NCBI GenBank assembly: GCA_024516035.1
Contig: CM044955.1
Location: forward strand, 11,949,550 to 12,013,549
Source: Bactericera cockerelli
Lineage: Eukaryota > Arthropoda > Insecta > Hemiptera > Triozidae
Direction of reading: 5' to 3'
Length of the DNA stretch: 64,000 nt
Position 1 is the first letter of the stretch, and each line of letters starts with the position of its first letter. Below are positions 41,180-52,176 of this stretch, piece by piece. The notes below the pieces were generated by a model. The model saw nothing but the letters and a program-made list of their open reading frames with translations. It was not told where the DNA came from and did no database searches. The position numbers and the translations under genes were made by a program.

Positions 41180-41339
41180 CACTTAGACGACCGGCATGTT
41201 TTTAGTAAGTTCTCCCGTGGGACCGGCGATGTTTAGGCTATTCACAGGCGTAGTGCATGCGTGTATCACCCTTGGCACACTCGGTCCATTCCGTACAGAC
41301 ATGCGTGTACCACTGGTGGTACACCCAGTCGTCTAAGTG
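41180..41339. mobile_element. 160-bp MITE with CACTTAGACGAC ends
   Basis: Inverted termini CACTTAGACGAC / GTCGTCTAAGTG; TTAA lies at both margins (41,174-41,177; 41,340-41,343), offset by two bases on the left. Confidence 0.7.
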
Positions 41340-41402
41340 TTAATAAGTACTTTCTTTAATAAAATACAATTTGAGGTAACAATATAGTACATACATAAAT
41401 AA

Positions 41403-42198
41403 GTACAAATGAAATGAAAAATACGAAAGTTTTCCGAGCCTTTTCAGCATAAAGTTAAAAGACCAGAGTTGCTAATGGACGGATTTAATCATGGGCTTGA
41501 CAAAGAATTTTATACAGAAATTACTATCAAATGCCCCATTATTTTCATGAATTAATCAGTCTGTTAGTGACTATGCAATGCTTAGTAAGTATTTTGGTTG
41601 AAATAAGTATATTGTTATGATAGCAACGTCAGTCATTACACATTGCTTAGACTGTTTAGATGGTCACTAAAATTCAGCTCAAAAAAATAAGTAGGTATGG
41701 GGAAACAACAATTTTTATTTTATTTATTATAAATAATTATTTTCCAAAAATACCATTTTTACAATTCAAAGGGGATACTTTCTTATTTTAATTAATAAGT
41801 TTTCTTTTTAGAAAAAAAGCAAATATTTTATTATTATGAATATAAATATTATATATTTTCTAATTTGGGTTTAACATCACTTTTAACTGCATGCTCATAA
41901 TATTATAACAGGTTAATAATATTTAAAGTCAATTTGAATAAGATATCTATCTAATCTACCTACAAATACTTTGAGGACCCTTTTTGTTTTTATAGTATGT
42001 TCACTTTTTAATGAGGTATGTTTCAGTGTTGTTTACAAGCATCCAAGGAGTAACAACCTAAAAGGATTCAAGAAAATGATTAATGATTTCACCGTGATCA
42101 TAAAATTACAGCACAGAAATTCTACAAGGTATTGAAATTTACCAGAAAGACAATTTTTGTATACATTATTTTCAACTTTAATGAATTCAATAACTTAC
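41403..42198. other. AT-rich stretch, no gene seen
   Basis: I looked here for a missing mRpL35 exon on the - strand and found none. A SINE-E-like scrap (TTTAACATCACTTTTAACTG) is at about 41,870. Confidence 0.4.
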
Positions 42199-42312
42199 CA
42201 GTCAAGTCTGAAGAATCTTTTTGGAACTTCTCTATCACTAAGCCTTTTACCTTTCTCTCTTGAGTACTTGATAATTGATCTTGTTTGATTGACAGAAATA
42301 CTTTGTGATAGT
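42199..42312 (-). CDS. Candidate upstream mRpL35 exon (uncertain)
   Basis: Acceptor attttttcag and donor ttgactg|gtaagt are both good. The open frame gives YHKVFLSIKQDQLSSTQERK, VKGLVIEKFQKDSSDLT. KVKGLVIEKF resembles the VKAVIDRF region that precedes GLW in bL35m. However, it ends in phase 1 while the next known exon needs phase 2, and it is about three residues too long. Either a small exon or base is missing, or it belongs to something else. Confidence 0.35.
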
Positions 42313-43029
42313 CTGAAAAAATAATTGAATAAATTGTTATAAATACATACATTTGAGTTTTACAATATTTTTTAATCAAAAATTTTGTTGAACAAAATAA
42401 GTAAATCACTATGACTCTCGAAAATCTTGAATTACTAATCTAGTATTCAAACTACTAAGGCGATCTAAAAATTATTTATAATAAAAAATAATCTGTATGA
42501 AAATGAATGTAGGATAACAGAGAACAGTAATTAGTGCTGCTAAGTGTGCCTAATTTCAAAATTTTGAAAATAATTTATTTTTAAAAAGTAGTACTTTATG
42601 TCAAAGTCTACCATGTAATTGTAGTCGGATGTTGTTGTTGTTGTAACCAGCTTGACAACAGCTGGGGAGAGTAATGATCTCCAACAGCCAACTTATGTTT
42701 CAATGATGGCTCATCCTGAATGACATATTTCTAAGTGCAATCTTTGTCACATATCTATGTTGTTGTTGTGGTGGCTAAAACCTTTGCCAAGGGGGTATGC
42801 ATGGTATGGTAGTCTCTAACCCGGTTAAAAATAATAGCTCAGATGGAGTACGGTTTCTTTGCAATTAATTTGATGATTTTTGAGCATTGTTTAGCAGGTT
42901 TAGCTATTCCCAGCTCATTCAGGTCCACATCTTATAAGTGAATTATTTGCAGGACCAACTATTGCTACTACTTGGGATTGGACAAGGACGTGAGGACATG
43001 ATAATTATGGTGGGTAACTGAGGTTTTAA

Positions 43030-43319
43030 CACGTTTGTTACCAAGCCAATTTTTTCAAGTTTTACGTAGGGACCGGGCGGTAAAGTCGCTGTTGCAATTT
43101 TGCATCCTGGGGACCAAAATTTTTTTGTTGTTGCATATTTGGCATCGTATTTGTAGAAGAATCGATCATATATCTGTTCTAATACTAACAACCTACCTCA
43201 AAAAGGCCATATATGGATGTCCGGTCCCTCGTTAAAAAATTGATAACAGCCACATGTGTGTTTTCGGTCCCAGAGAAAACACAAAAACATCCACATATGG
43301 CCGTTCGGTAACGAACGTG
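43030..43319. mobile_element. MITE with CACGTT(T/C)GTTACC ends and TTAA duplication
   Basis: Inverted relative to the copy at 39,636-39,916. TTAA at 43,026-43,029 and 43,320-43,323 suggests a piggyBac-like mobiliser. Confidence 0.85.
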
Positions 43320-43323
43320 TTAA

Positions 43324-45882
43324 AGACTTTAATCTTACTTACTCTAGGGATGAACTATTTGTTTGTCCGGTAGATATTGCAGGCCAACTGTTTGGCATAT
43401 ACTTTGTAAGAGAATGGAACTTTGATTTTTGTATTATATTTTGTATGGTATTCACATTTGATACAAAATTGACACTAGGGCTGAGGAACTTGTATGCTAA
43501 AGCTGGAACAAACATTAAGAACATTATTTGTTATTATATCATTACGGAACTGAAGAAACCTCCTTTTTACAAAAAATTCTTCTAATGCTGCAACTTTCTG
43601 TTGCTCATACTATTAACTACTCACAAGGTGTAAGTGGCTATCAAACATGTAAAGTTTGTAAAGTATAGAATAAAATATTCTCTACCCACCTAGATTCAAA
43701 TTCAGGTAACCATGGATGCAAGCCTAGTATTCTTCACCAATTCATAGACATAAATTAGCCATGGTGACTACTTAACAAATCAAGGTGACTCATACTATGA
43801 ACAGCATGCAGGGACAAGCCAATCATACTTTTAATTATTTCTCTAGGTTCGAACAGGTAAAAAATATTACCTATTTTGTGTTATAAGCCAAGACCAAGAC
43901 TGATGCATGCTTGGATTTAAACCTGAACACAGCATTCACCAAACTCTTCTAGACTTTGTCAGAATAGATCTGTTTTGAAATAGAAAAAATCACCCTTGCT
44001 AGCCTGCTACCCCAATAATAACAACACCACGCATACTTTTCTTGTTTCTAGATTTTTACCCCTTAAGCCAGCCAAGCATGTACCTGTTTGAATAAATAGG
44101 CTGTATGAACAAGCTTTTGCTCGTGATACTTTTCTACCACACATGCTCATGAATGCATGTGTGTACGTTCGTGTGTGGCCAGCTTTAGAATGTCTGTATG
44201 TCCCAGTAGCTCAGTGTTAAAGACATCTGACTGGTAATCTATTGCTTGCAGGTTTATAACCCACCTGGGAAGGGACAAGTTATTCTGCCATTTGAGATTT
44301 AGACCACATAATGTGGTTTCTTGTTGTATTCTTGTTGAAATTCATAAAAAATCTTGTTGAAATGGCATAGTATGATGTTCGTGAAGTATGTTGTTGGATA
44401 AGACTTGTTTGAAAAGATAATGAAAAAGTTTACAGCTACAATTATAGTAGAAAAATACAATGAAGAAATGGAATTATAACCATTTCTTCATTTGAAAGTA
44501 CAGAAAGTACTTGCTTTTGAAAGTACAGATCCTTACCTGAGTTCACTCGACTCAAACTTCTGGCAATGTTTTGAAACATTTCAGGATGGAAAGTTATTCA
44601 CTTGTCTGATTTACCTATTAATAGAGGTAGTTCATAATCTCTTAAGAAATCAGATAATTTTTTCGGTAGGTATCTATGAGTTTTAAATAAAGGTGATAAT
44701 GATAAGATAAGGACTATAATGAGCAAAGGCCAAAGAAGGAAATTCGAATAAAATTCAAATTTTACGTCTAGGAAGTTAGCACAGTATTTTCGTTGATGGA
44801 TGTGAACATTGTTTTTTGTTATCATACATTTGTATCAGGGGTGCTCAAAAATAACGGTCTTCTAAAGTCAATCAACTGACACGTGCTGCTACTTAGGCGA
44901 GAACTTCCTCAACTAAAATTTCAATTTCCCCATCTATTTATTTTGTAGTTTCTACCCTGTTTCTATTGCGAACTCATTCCGTTTCCAATGGAAACCAGTA
45001 AACAAAATTAGACAGAAAGCACTCTTGTATTTTGTGTTTTTCTTTATTTGACAGAAACTTCTCTTGAAACTTTTTCAATAAATGTCTGAATATTGCATGG
45101 AAATTTTCATAGGAATTATTCAAAAGAGAAATGTCACTTACTTGTTGAAGTATTTCGAAATCAAAAGCTCAAGGTAAAACTTTTATTCCTTTATTCACAC
45201 TTACATTTCAGTTGGAAATCGTGTTACACAATTACAGAAAGACACAATTGGCGTAGATACAATACCTAAATGAATCAGTCGAATTTCTAACCGAAGTTTT
45301 CTTATGGCCGGCTGCTAGGTTCTTGCTCATGTATTGTATATAAGTAGGTTTAGTAGGTATATGACAGCAAGGACCTAGCAGTCGCATCTCGACCCGCCTA
45401 TTAGTTTATCTTGTTTCCTACACAAAAATAAAGCATAATGTTACATAATATGTTGGCAATAAAGAAAACCACCATAATATATTGGTATTTTCAACAATAA
45501 AAGAGAAAGACACATTCTACGTAGTAGATAGGTTCCATTAAACAAGTAGGCTGCTAAAAAAAGGTTTTGATCACAGGAAAAAATGTAGGACGAAATTAAT
45601 AGACTAATGCATTAGTTTTCCCATTTAAATCAATACGCAAAATCTAGATTTAAGTTCACCGGTATAACCAAAATATGTCCATTCTTTTCACATAACCGTT
45701 CCGTCCGTTTCACATATCCTGAAAGGTAGGTAGACTAGATAGGAATAGGTAAGGGAATAACTCGTTCAATGGAGAACTCCTCACTTTCTGTAGATAATAT
45801 AATTTGAGGTTGGAAACCTGAATTTATATCAAAAAAGATAAAAAGTTTCGAACAGAACTTGATTTCAAACTTTTATATGTAA
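43324..45882. other. Intergenic AT-rich region between mRpL35 and the Helitron
   Basis: Contains tRNA-like SINE scraps at about 43,685-43,790 and a diverged SINE-B at 44,199-44,325. I see no gene, although the mRpL35 5' end is expected on the - strand somewhere right of 40,912. Confidence 0.45.
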
Positions 45883-48835
45883 CTAGCGGGCTGTCGCCCG
45901 CTTTGCGGGCCGAGGCCTGGTCGTGCGGAGATATAGCGTTGAAAGCTAAAAATCCTTTTTCGCCAATGGCAGCCCAGACGGCACAGAAAGTGTTTAAAAA
46001 GATTTTAAAAACACTTATTTTGACAAGATTCAAACATTTTATAAAGCTTATTTTGACAAGGCTTAACATTTTAGAAACACTTCTGTAAGCTTACTACTTC
46101 CTCCCCCTGAGCATTTTATTAAGCTTATTTTTACAAGGTTTTGGAAATTGCATACCTACTTAATAATTAAGGGGCTCCATATTGAATTTCATACCGCCGC
46201 CATTGCCCGGGAAAATTTGAAAATTGTGATTTCATAGGTAGGGCCAGGAAATTTTTAAAATTAATTTGGATTTGATGAAAAATATACTTTTTCAAGGCAA
46301 TTTGGTCTACAATGATGAAAAGCTGTTGATGAAATGCTAACATTAATAAATAAGAAGACAATTTGTGTTTTTCAGTTTTATATTTTTCCATTTACATGGT
46401 AAAAGAATTGAAAGCAAAAATATGTAACAAACAAAAACATGAAACAAACAGAATATAATACATAGAATCAGCAGATAAATTAAGCCTAGTGGACTTAATT
46501 AATCTAAATCTATTATACATATAGGTAATTAAGAGAGAGATATGCTGAAATGCCATCTTCCTGCCCAGCAGCAGGCTGCCCAAAGACAAAGAATACCAGA
46601 ACAGAAGTTGATATTATTGAAGATGAAATTAGGAAATAGAACCCAGAGAGAATTTTGACTATAACATGGCATTCGTAAAAAAAGAACAGTCTTCCAGAAT
46701 TTTTTTTTTGTTTGTTCAAGTGGGTTTAACCTCAATTGCATAGTCATATCATGACCGAGGTTTTACCCTCATTTGCAGGAAACTCACAAACCTGTTACCC
46801 ACATTAAGCTCACCGAGCCTGGGTTGGGCCATTTTATTCTGAATTTACTGGGAATAGTACCAGGTAGCCACATTGACCTCACCCAGCCTGATAAACGCTG
46901 TGTATACCCATGCCAGCTTCATATTTTCAAAAGAAGGAGAATTATGTGTTTCACAACAACAAAAATGAACTAAAATCTTTGTATTACGGGCAGTAGTCAA
47001 ATCCTTAATAATGCAAGCTACTGTTTTAAAAGTTAAAATTAATGAACACATTATAGTAAAAAATGTACTTATTACAAGTAAAAAACTGTCTAAATTTGCA
47101 ACACTTAATACTTCTTCTTAACTTACAATATTTTTTTTTATGTCATAGCTGGTTGAAGATCCATAAAAAACCCCTGTCCTGATTTGAGATAGTGAGGATG
47201 GGAATTTCATTCTGAATTTAATGGGAACAGTACCAGCTACCCACATTCACCTCACTCAGCCTGAGTAGGGCTAGATATACCAGCCTCACATTTTCAGAGA
47301 ACAGATTTATTTATTTAAAAAAAAATGGGGGTTGTATACTGAATTTACTGGGAATAGTACCAGCTACCCACATTAACCTCACTTAGCCTGATAAGGGCTA
47401 GAAATGCCTTATTTTCAAAGGGAACAGAATTTGCTGTTTGAAAGAAGAAAAAAACTGTAAATTGAACACAGGATCTTTTGATTATGGAACAGTGTAGTCA
47501 AATCTTCAATAATGTGAACCTATTAAAAAGCCTTTAGCTAGTCAGTTCTCTGTTTATAGTTGTTTAGCAAAACACTGGTCTTCTCCCTGTTTAAAATCCC
47601 CCAGTCAGACACCTGTTAAGAGTGTGATTCTGATTAAGTGGAATATCTAGAACAGGTTAATCTCCAGCATTTCCACATACATATCCTGGTTTGACTATAA
47701 AACAATGTAAGATATTGTTTAGCTATTGCTTACCCCACTAATTGGAGTGTAAAACTCCCTTATGATTAATGCATGGAAATTGGTACACTTTAGAACAGTA
47801 AACTTTTTAAAGTAGAGAAACATTCTTTTTAGTTACACCCTAAAACTGTGATGAAGGAACTTTAGAAGAGTCAACTTGTTGGTCTTTTATCAGAAATTGT
47901 TAGATATAATTACATATTGTTAAATCATCAATAAAATGTGTAGTCACTATCACTTATCCGGTGTTGGGTTCAATATGTTTGAGGAGGGAGGCAGCTTGAA
48001 TAGGTTTCTTCAGATTGAAGCTTGTTGGATTGGATGCACAATATATGTAAACAGGTGGAAAATATCATGTGGATTTCCTCCATAGATCATATTTTAAATG
48101 CTAGGATCCAGTTTAAAAAGATATTATGTTTGCAGACATATTGACCATCCTGACCTCAGTTGGTCAAAAATTGTTCATGCTCTCTAAGGTAAAAGTTTGT
48201 AAAGAGCTCCAGAATTCAGTCAGAGCATTGGATCACTAAAAAGAGAACTATTTTAAGTTACAATACTAATATAACTAATAACTTAAAAGTGTTTTGCGAC
48301 TTGATAAACTTTTCAGTTATTTAATTTCAAAAATTCAATATGGAGTCCACAGACCATTGATGAAGAGAGACATATTGCATACACAGTCACACATTTATTT
48401 TTTAAGGCGTTTTCTCTATTCCGATGTCTTGCGAAAAAAAATATTTAAAAAACTTATAAAAGATTGCGGAAACCTTTCCAAAGTGTTTATAAACCTTGCC
48501 TAAGTAAGTTTTCCGCAAACTTATTATTTCATACTTTTTTATACTTTTTTAAATCTTGTGAAGTAAAGGTTATTTTTACAAGGAAAAATCCATACTTTTT
48601 TTATACTTTTTAAACCTTGTGAAGTAAAGCTTATTTTTACAAGGAAAATTCAGAGTCTATAAAGCTTGTGTAACCTTTTGTGCCGTCTGGGAGGTGTTGT
48701 AGTAGGAATTTCGAAAAATCCCATCTAGACTATAAGACAAAGCTACCTACCAAATTTCAGCTTCCTAGGACTTACCAGTTCGGAGAAACAGTGATGAATC
48801 AGTCAGTGAGTGAAACTCTCTTTTTTAAGTATAGA
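45883..48835 (-). mobile_element. Non-autonomous Helitron
   Basis: On the - strand it starts TCTATACTTAAAAAAGAG (48,835) after a host A. It ends with the hairpin GCCCGCAAAGCGGGC followed by CTAG (45,883) before a host T, the A|T insertion and 5' TC / 3' CTRR signature of Helitrons. Subterminal inverted motifs CCCAGACGGCACA (about 45,973 and 48,675) mark both ends. No Rep/helicase frame is present. Decayed SINE-A/E pieces (46,720-47,520) sit inside. Confidence 0.8.
46720..47520 (-). mobile_element. Decayed SINE-A/SINE-E body fragments inside the Helitron
   Basis: Reverse body motifs (ACTCACAAACCTGTTACCCA; GTACCAGCTACCCACATT; CTCACTCAGCCTGAGTAGGG) occur in at least four adjacent truncated copies, clearly more diverged than the others in the window. 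Confidence 0.6.
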
Positions 48836-48963
48836 TAAAGAAAGGAGGTCTATTTAAGTACTTATAGTTACCTAGCGCACCATACCTAATTTGACTTCCA
48901 AGTTCATATGAGATGTGAATTTTATACAAACACAACTGTCATTCTTTTTTGACAGAATTAATC

Positions 48964-49388
48964 ATGTCGACGGAGAAACAAGATGACCCACCAATGGAAG
49001 TTGACACGGAACAGTTAGAATCTGACACCAGTCTTCCTAAAGGGTCAGAAGATGTCCAAGAAGACCAGATAAGCCATGAAGGAGTAGACGAATCGGAAGA
49101 AAATGGTGTCCAAGAACAGGAAACAGTCGGAAAATCAGACGCATCTAAAGATGTTTCAAAAGCAGTACTCAAGGATCAAGGCGACTCAGATCTTCTGGAG
49201 CTGGTGCTTCAGGATCAAGTGGTCCAGAAATTCACAGATGCCCTATCAATGGGATCCTTGCAGAGTTTCGTAGAAGGAGGTGATGAGATGGAGGAGCTGG
49301 AGGATCAGTTGGAACATGAAGGAGAATTACCAGGGAACGTGTTCCTTAGTCAAAATTGCACTTTGAAACGTGATTACTTGGACATTGA
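48964..49388 (+). CDS. CFAP44: CFAP44 exon 1 (coding start, acidic N-terminus)
   Basis: MSTEKQDDPPMEVDTEQLES opens a Glu/Asp/Gln-rich, probably disordered region; it ends LKRDYLDIE at the donor ttga|gtatcc, phase 2. The donor is confirmed by the seamless YSFGYDSY continuation in exon 2. The Helitron ends 128 bp upstream. Confidence 0.88.
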
Positions 49389-52144
49389 GTATCCTTTATT
49401 TTGAGTTGTATCTACATAGCTCAATAACGGTAAGCATTTTCTTTTGATTAAGGGTTGTCAGTCGAAACATTAAGGTACCTGTCCGATTAGATGAAATAAC
49501 CCATGAAGGAGTTGACGAATCCTTGAAAAATGGCGACCAAGAATAGAAAACAGTCATAAAACTAGACACACCAGGAACCAGTCATAAAAATAGACAAGAT
49601 GATTCTAGACTGTTATGTCAGCTTTTTAAAGGAACACTTCGAGTAAGTACATTTTGCTTTGAAGAGGAATCAGTTTGCAATTAGATAGTGTCACCTGTGT
49701 CACATGTTCGCAAGTTTGCCTGAGAAATAATGGCGTCTTTGAAGAGTTTTCAATAGGTAGGTACGTCAAGAAGTTTGAATGCATTTGATAAGTAAAATTT
49801 TGACATCTGAGATTTTCACGCATCGCAAAATTATTCACATTCTCTACTTTCTCTCTATATCCTCTGTTTCCTTCTGTTTAATGTTTATCTCTCTTCTCAA
49901 TTATTTATTTGTTTTGCTCTTTTCTCTCTCCTCATCGATGTGTGATTATTTACACATTTCATTTTAATCGCTATCATCTTTAAATTCCGTTCCATTCTCT
50001 ACGATAATTGTCCTAGCGGTATAGGATTGCACTGGAAGCAGATAAGCAAAAACCAGGATTGAAAAGTGGATTTTATTGTGATATAAGGTATAAATAAGTA
50101 GTTGGACTTGGAGACGTGCTAACTTGCTAAGTCAGAAATACGGAGTACCTATTATTATTATTACCTAAATGGCAGGAAGCGGCAAAAAATTGAATTTCCA
50201 ATACAAGCATGCGGCAACAACGAAAGCGGATACTTAACCCATGAGCATATGCATGTACTATTGCGAGAGCATTTTGCTGTAAAACCGTCCAAATTAGCTT
50301 GAGTTCTGTAAAGGAGTTCCTAATAACTACTTTTCCCCAAATTTCAAAAATATATATTTTCCAAAGAGACTTCAACACTAAGGCACCGTGTTTTTTAAAA
50401 TGCTACCCATGCGTATTTTAGTAACGAGAGAACTCTTGCTCATTGCCAAGGTAAGGCCATAAAACCAAGTATCATACAGAATTACAGAACATACTTTCAT
50501 TCAATTTTGCGGATTTTTGTACCAATATTGTTAGAAGAATAAAATATACCCATCATAAAATATATCATTATGGGCTACCTACATTTCAAGTTTCCAATTT
50601 AAACTAACTTTGAGCTACAGCGATTATAAAATACGTTTTCTCAATCCTCAGTTTCCTTGAAATTAATTCCCTCGGCGTGGTACGGCTGGTTTGTAATGTC
50701 ACAAAAGTTTGACCTTTTCAACGTAGAATAAAATAACGTTCACAAGAGACTGCCTTTGAAATGTGGTGAAAAGCATTTTGTAGCAAAAGAGCTATTTGGA
50801 AAAACCACAGTCACGAGTTCTGTATTTTTTCTTTTTTCAATGGTCTGTTTACATCAGTGACGTAATTAACCAGTATTCAGTAATATGCAGTGCAGAAATG
50901 GTGAATGGACTCAATTGTTGGTGCTATACATCTGTTATTAGCACGGATTTATTGCATCGTCGTTTGTCGCTTGTATAACTACTTAATAACTTTTTACTTT
51001 CTATTACCTATGAGGTATAGAAAGTATTGCTTTCGGTCGTTTTTTGTAATATAACCTAGGCATTATGTCTCAAATTATCGTTTTCATAGCAGCAGAACTG
51101 TACCTGATTTGATTTCTGACTTATAACAACTATAATGTCTGACCTCATTGCTTGTATATGTATATAATATCTTTTTTTGTATGCAGTGCCTAAATGACGT
51201 TGTTGAATTATTTTTTTAAACTATCTTTCAATAATACTACCTTTTTATATATTTTTTACCCTGCATTCGCTAGAAACTTACAAACCAGCTAGTCAAATTA
51301 CCCTCACCCAGTCTGAGTTGGGCCGGGAAGAGCCAGCATCACAACTATCACAAGGCATTGAATTTGAATGGTCACCTATCCATGTCCTAGCCTCGCTGAG
51401 CGTTTCTAAACTTCAGTGATAGAACAAGAACTGTTGTTTTCATCGTACCATCGACTCTGGCTTGTATATGTAGAATCCTGCTAGATGAACCACTTTCTGT
51501 CTATCAGTTTGTTCCTTGGCAGCTTGCAACTGAGGAAGTCCTCTAGTTTGAAACAGTTCTTTTAATATTATTTGTTATTTTATTAAGTTCATATTAGAAT
51601 CCAAAGTAATGTTAGGTATACGTAATATTTTATATAAAGAATCATATATTTATATACCTATTTAAAGAATCCTGGTTTTATATAAAATATTACATATATC
51701 TTCTAATATTCCTGGAGCTTCGAGATCATATACTAGAGGAAAGTGATGGTTTTGTACAAAGGTCAAGAATAATGTACAGAAAACCTAGCTCGAACGTTTG
51801 TAATGGACGCATCATCAGAAGGTCGGTAATGACTGTAATGAGAGTCCTCCTGCAATAACAATTTTTTTTAATACATTTACTGAAAGCTATGTGGAAGGTG
51901 CGGATTCAATCCCCAGAGCCGACAAGAAAATTATATAAAACAATGGTTACATTAATTTGTTGGTAACGGATACCATTCGGTGCGCTCGTGTTGGCCCAGC
52001 ACCAAAATAAGAAGTATTGAATCTTTCTCGCCCATCAGAAGGGATGCATCAACGGGAAAGGCGAGTTACAAAGACCCTAAGCGTCCAACAGTAGCTGCTA
52101 TTTCATGGCTACGATATAAAATAGGCTGTGATACACTCATCCTC

Positions 52145-52176
<32 letters not shown>

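Larger units (their letters stand above)
40934..41402. repeat. ~60-bp direct repeats flanking a solo transposon arm and a MITE
   Basis: AAGTACTTTCTTTAA ... ACATACATAAATA occurs at 40,937-40,995 and again at 41,344-41,402 with a few differences. Between them are the solo arm (40,996-41,177) and a CAC...GTG MITE (41,180-41,339). Confidence 0.75.

Noticed and set aside
43256..43585. 109-codon open frame with a hydrophobic middle
   Set aside because: It starts inside a MITE, has AT-rich composition, no splice or domain support and no recognisable motif.
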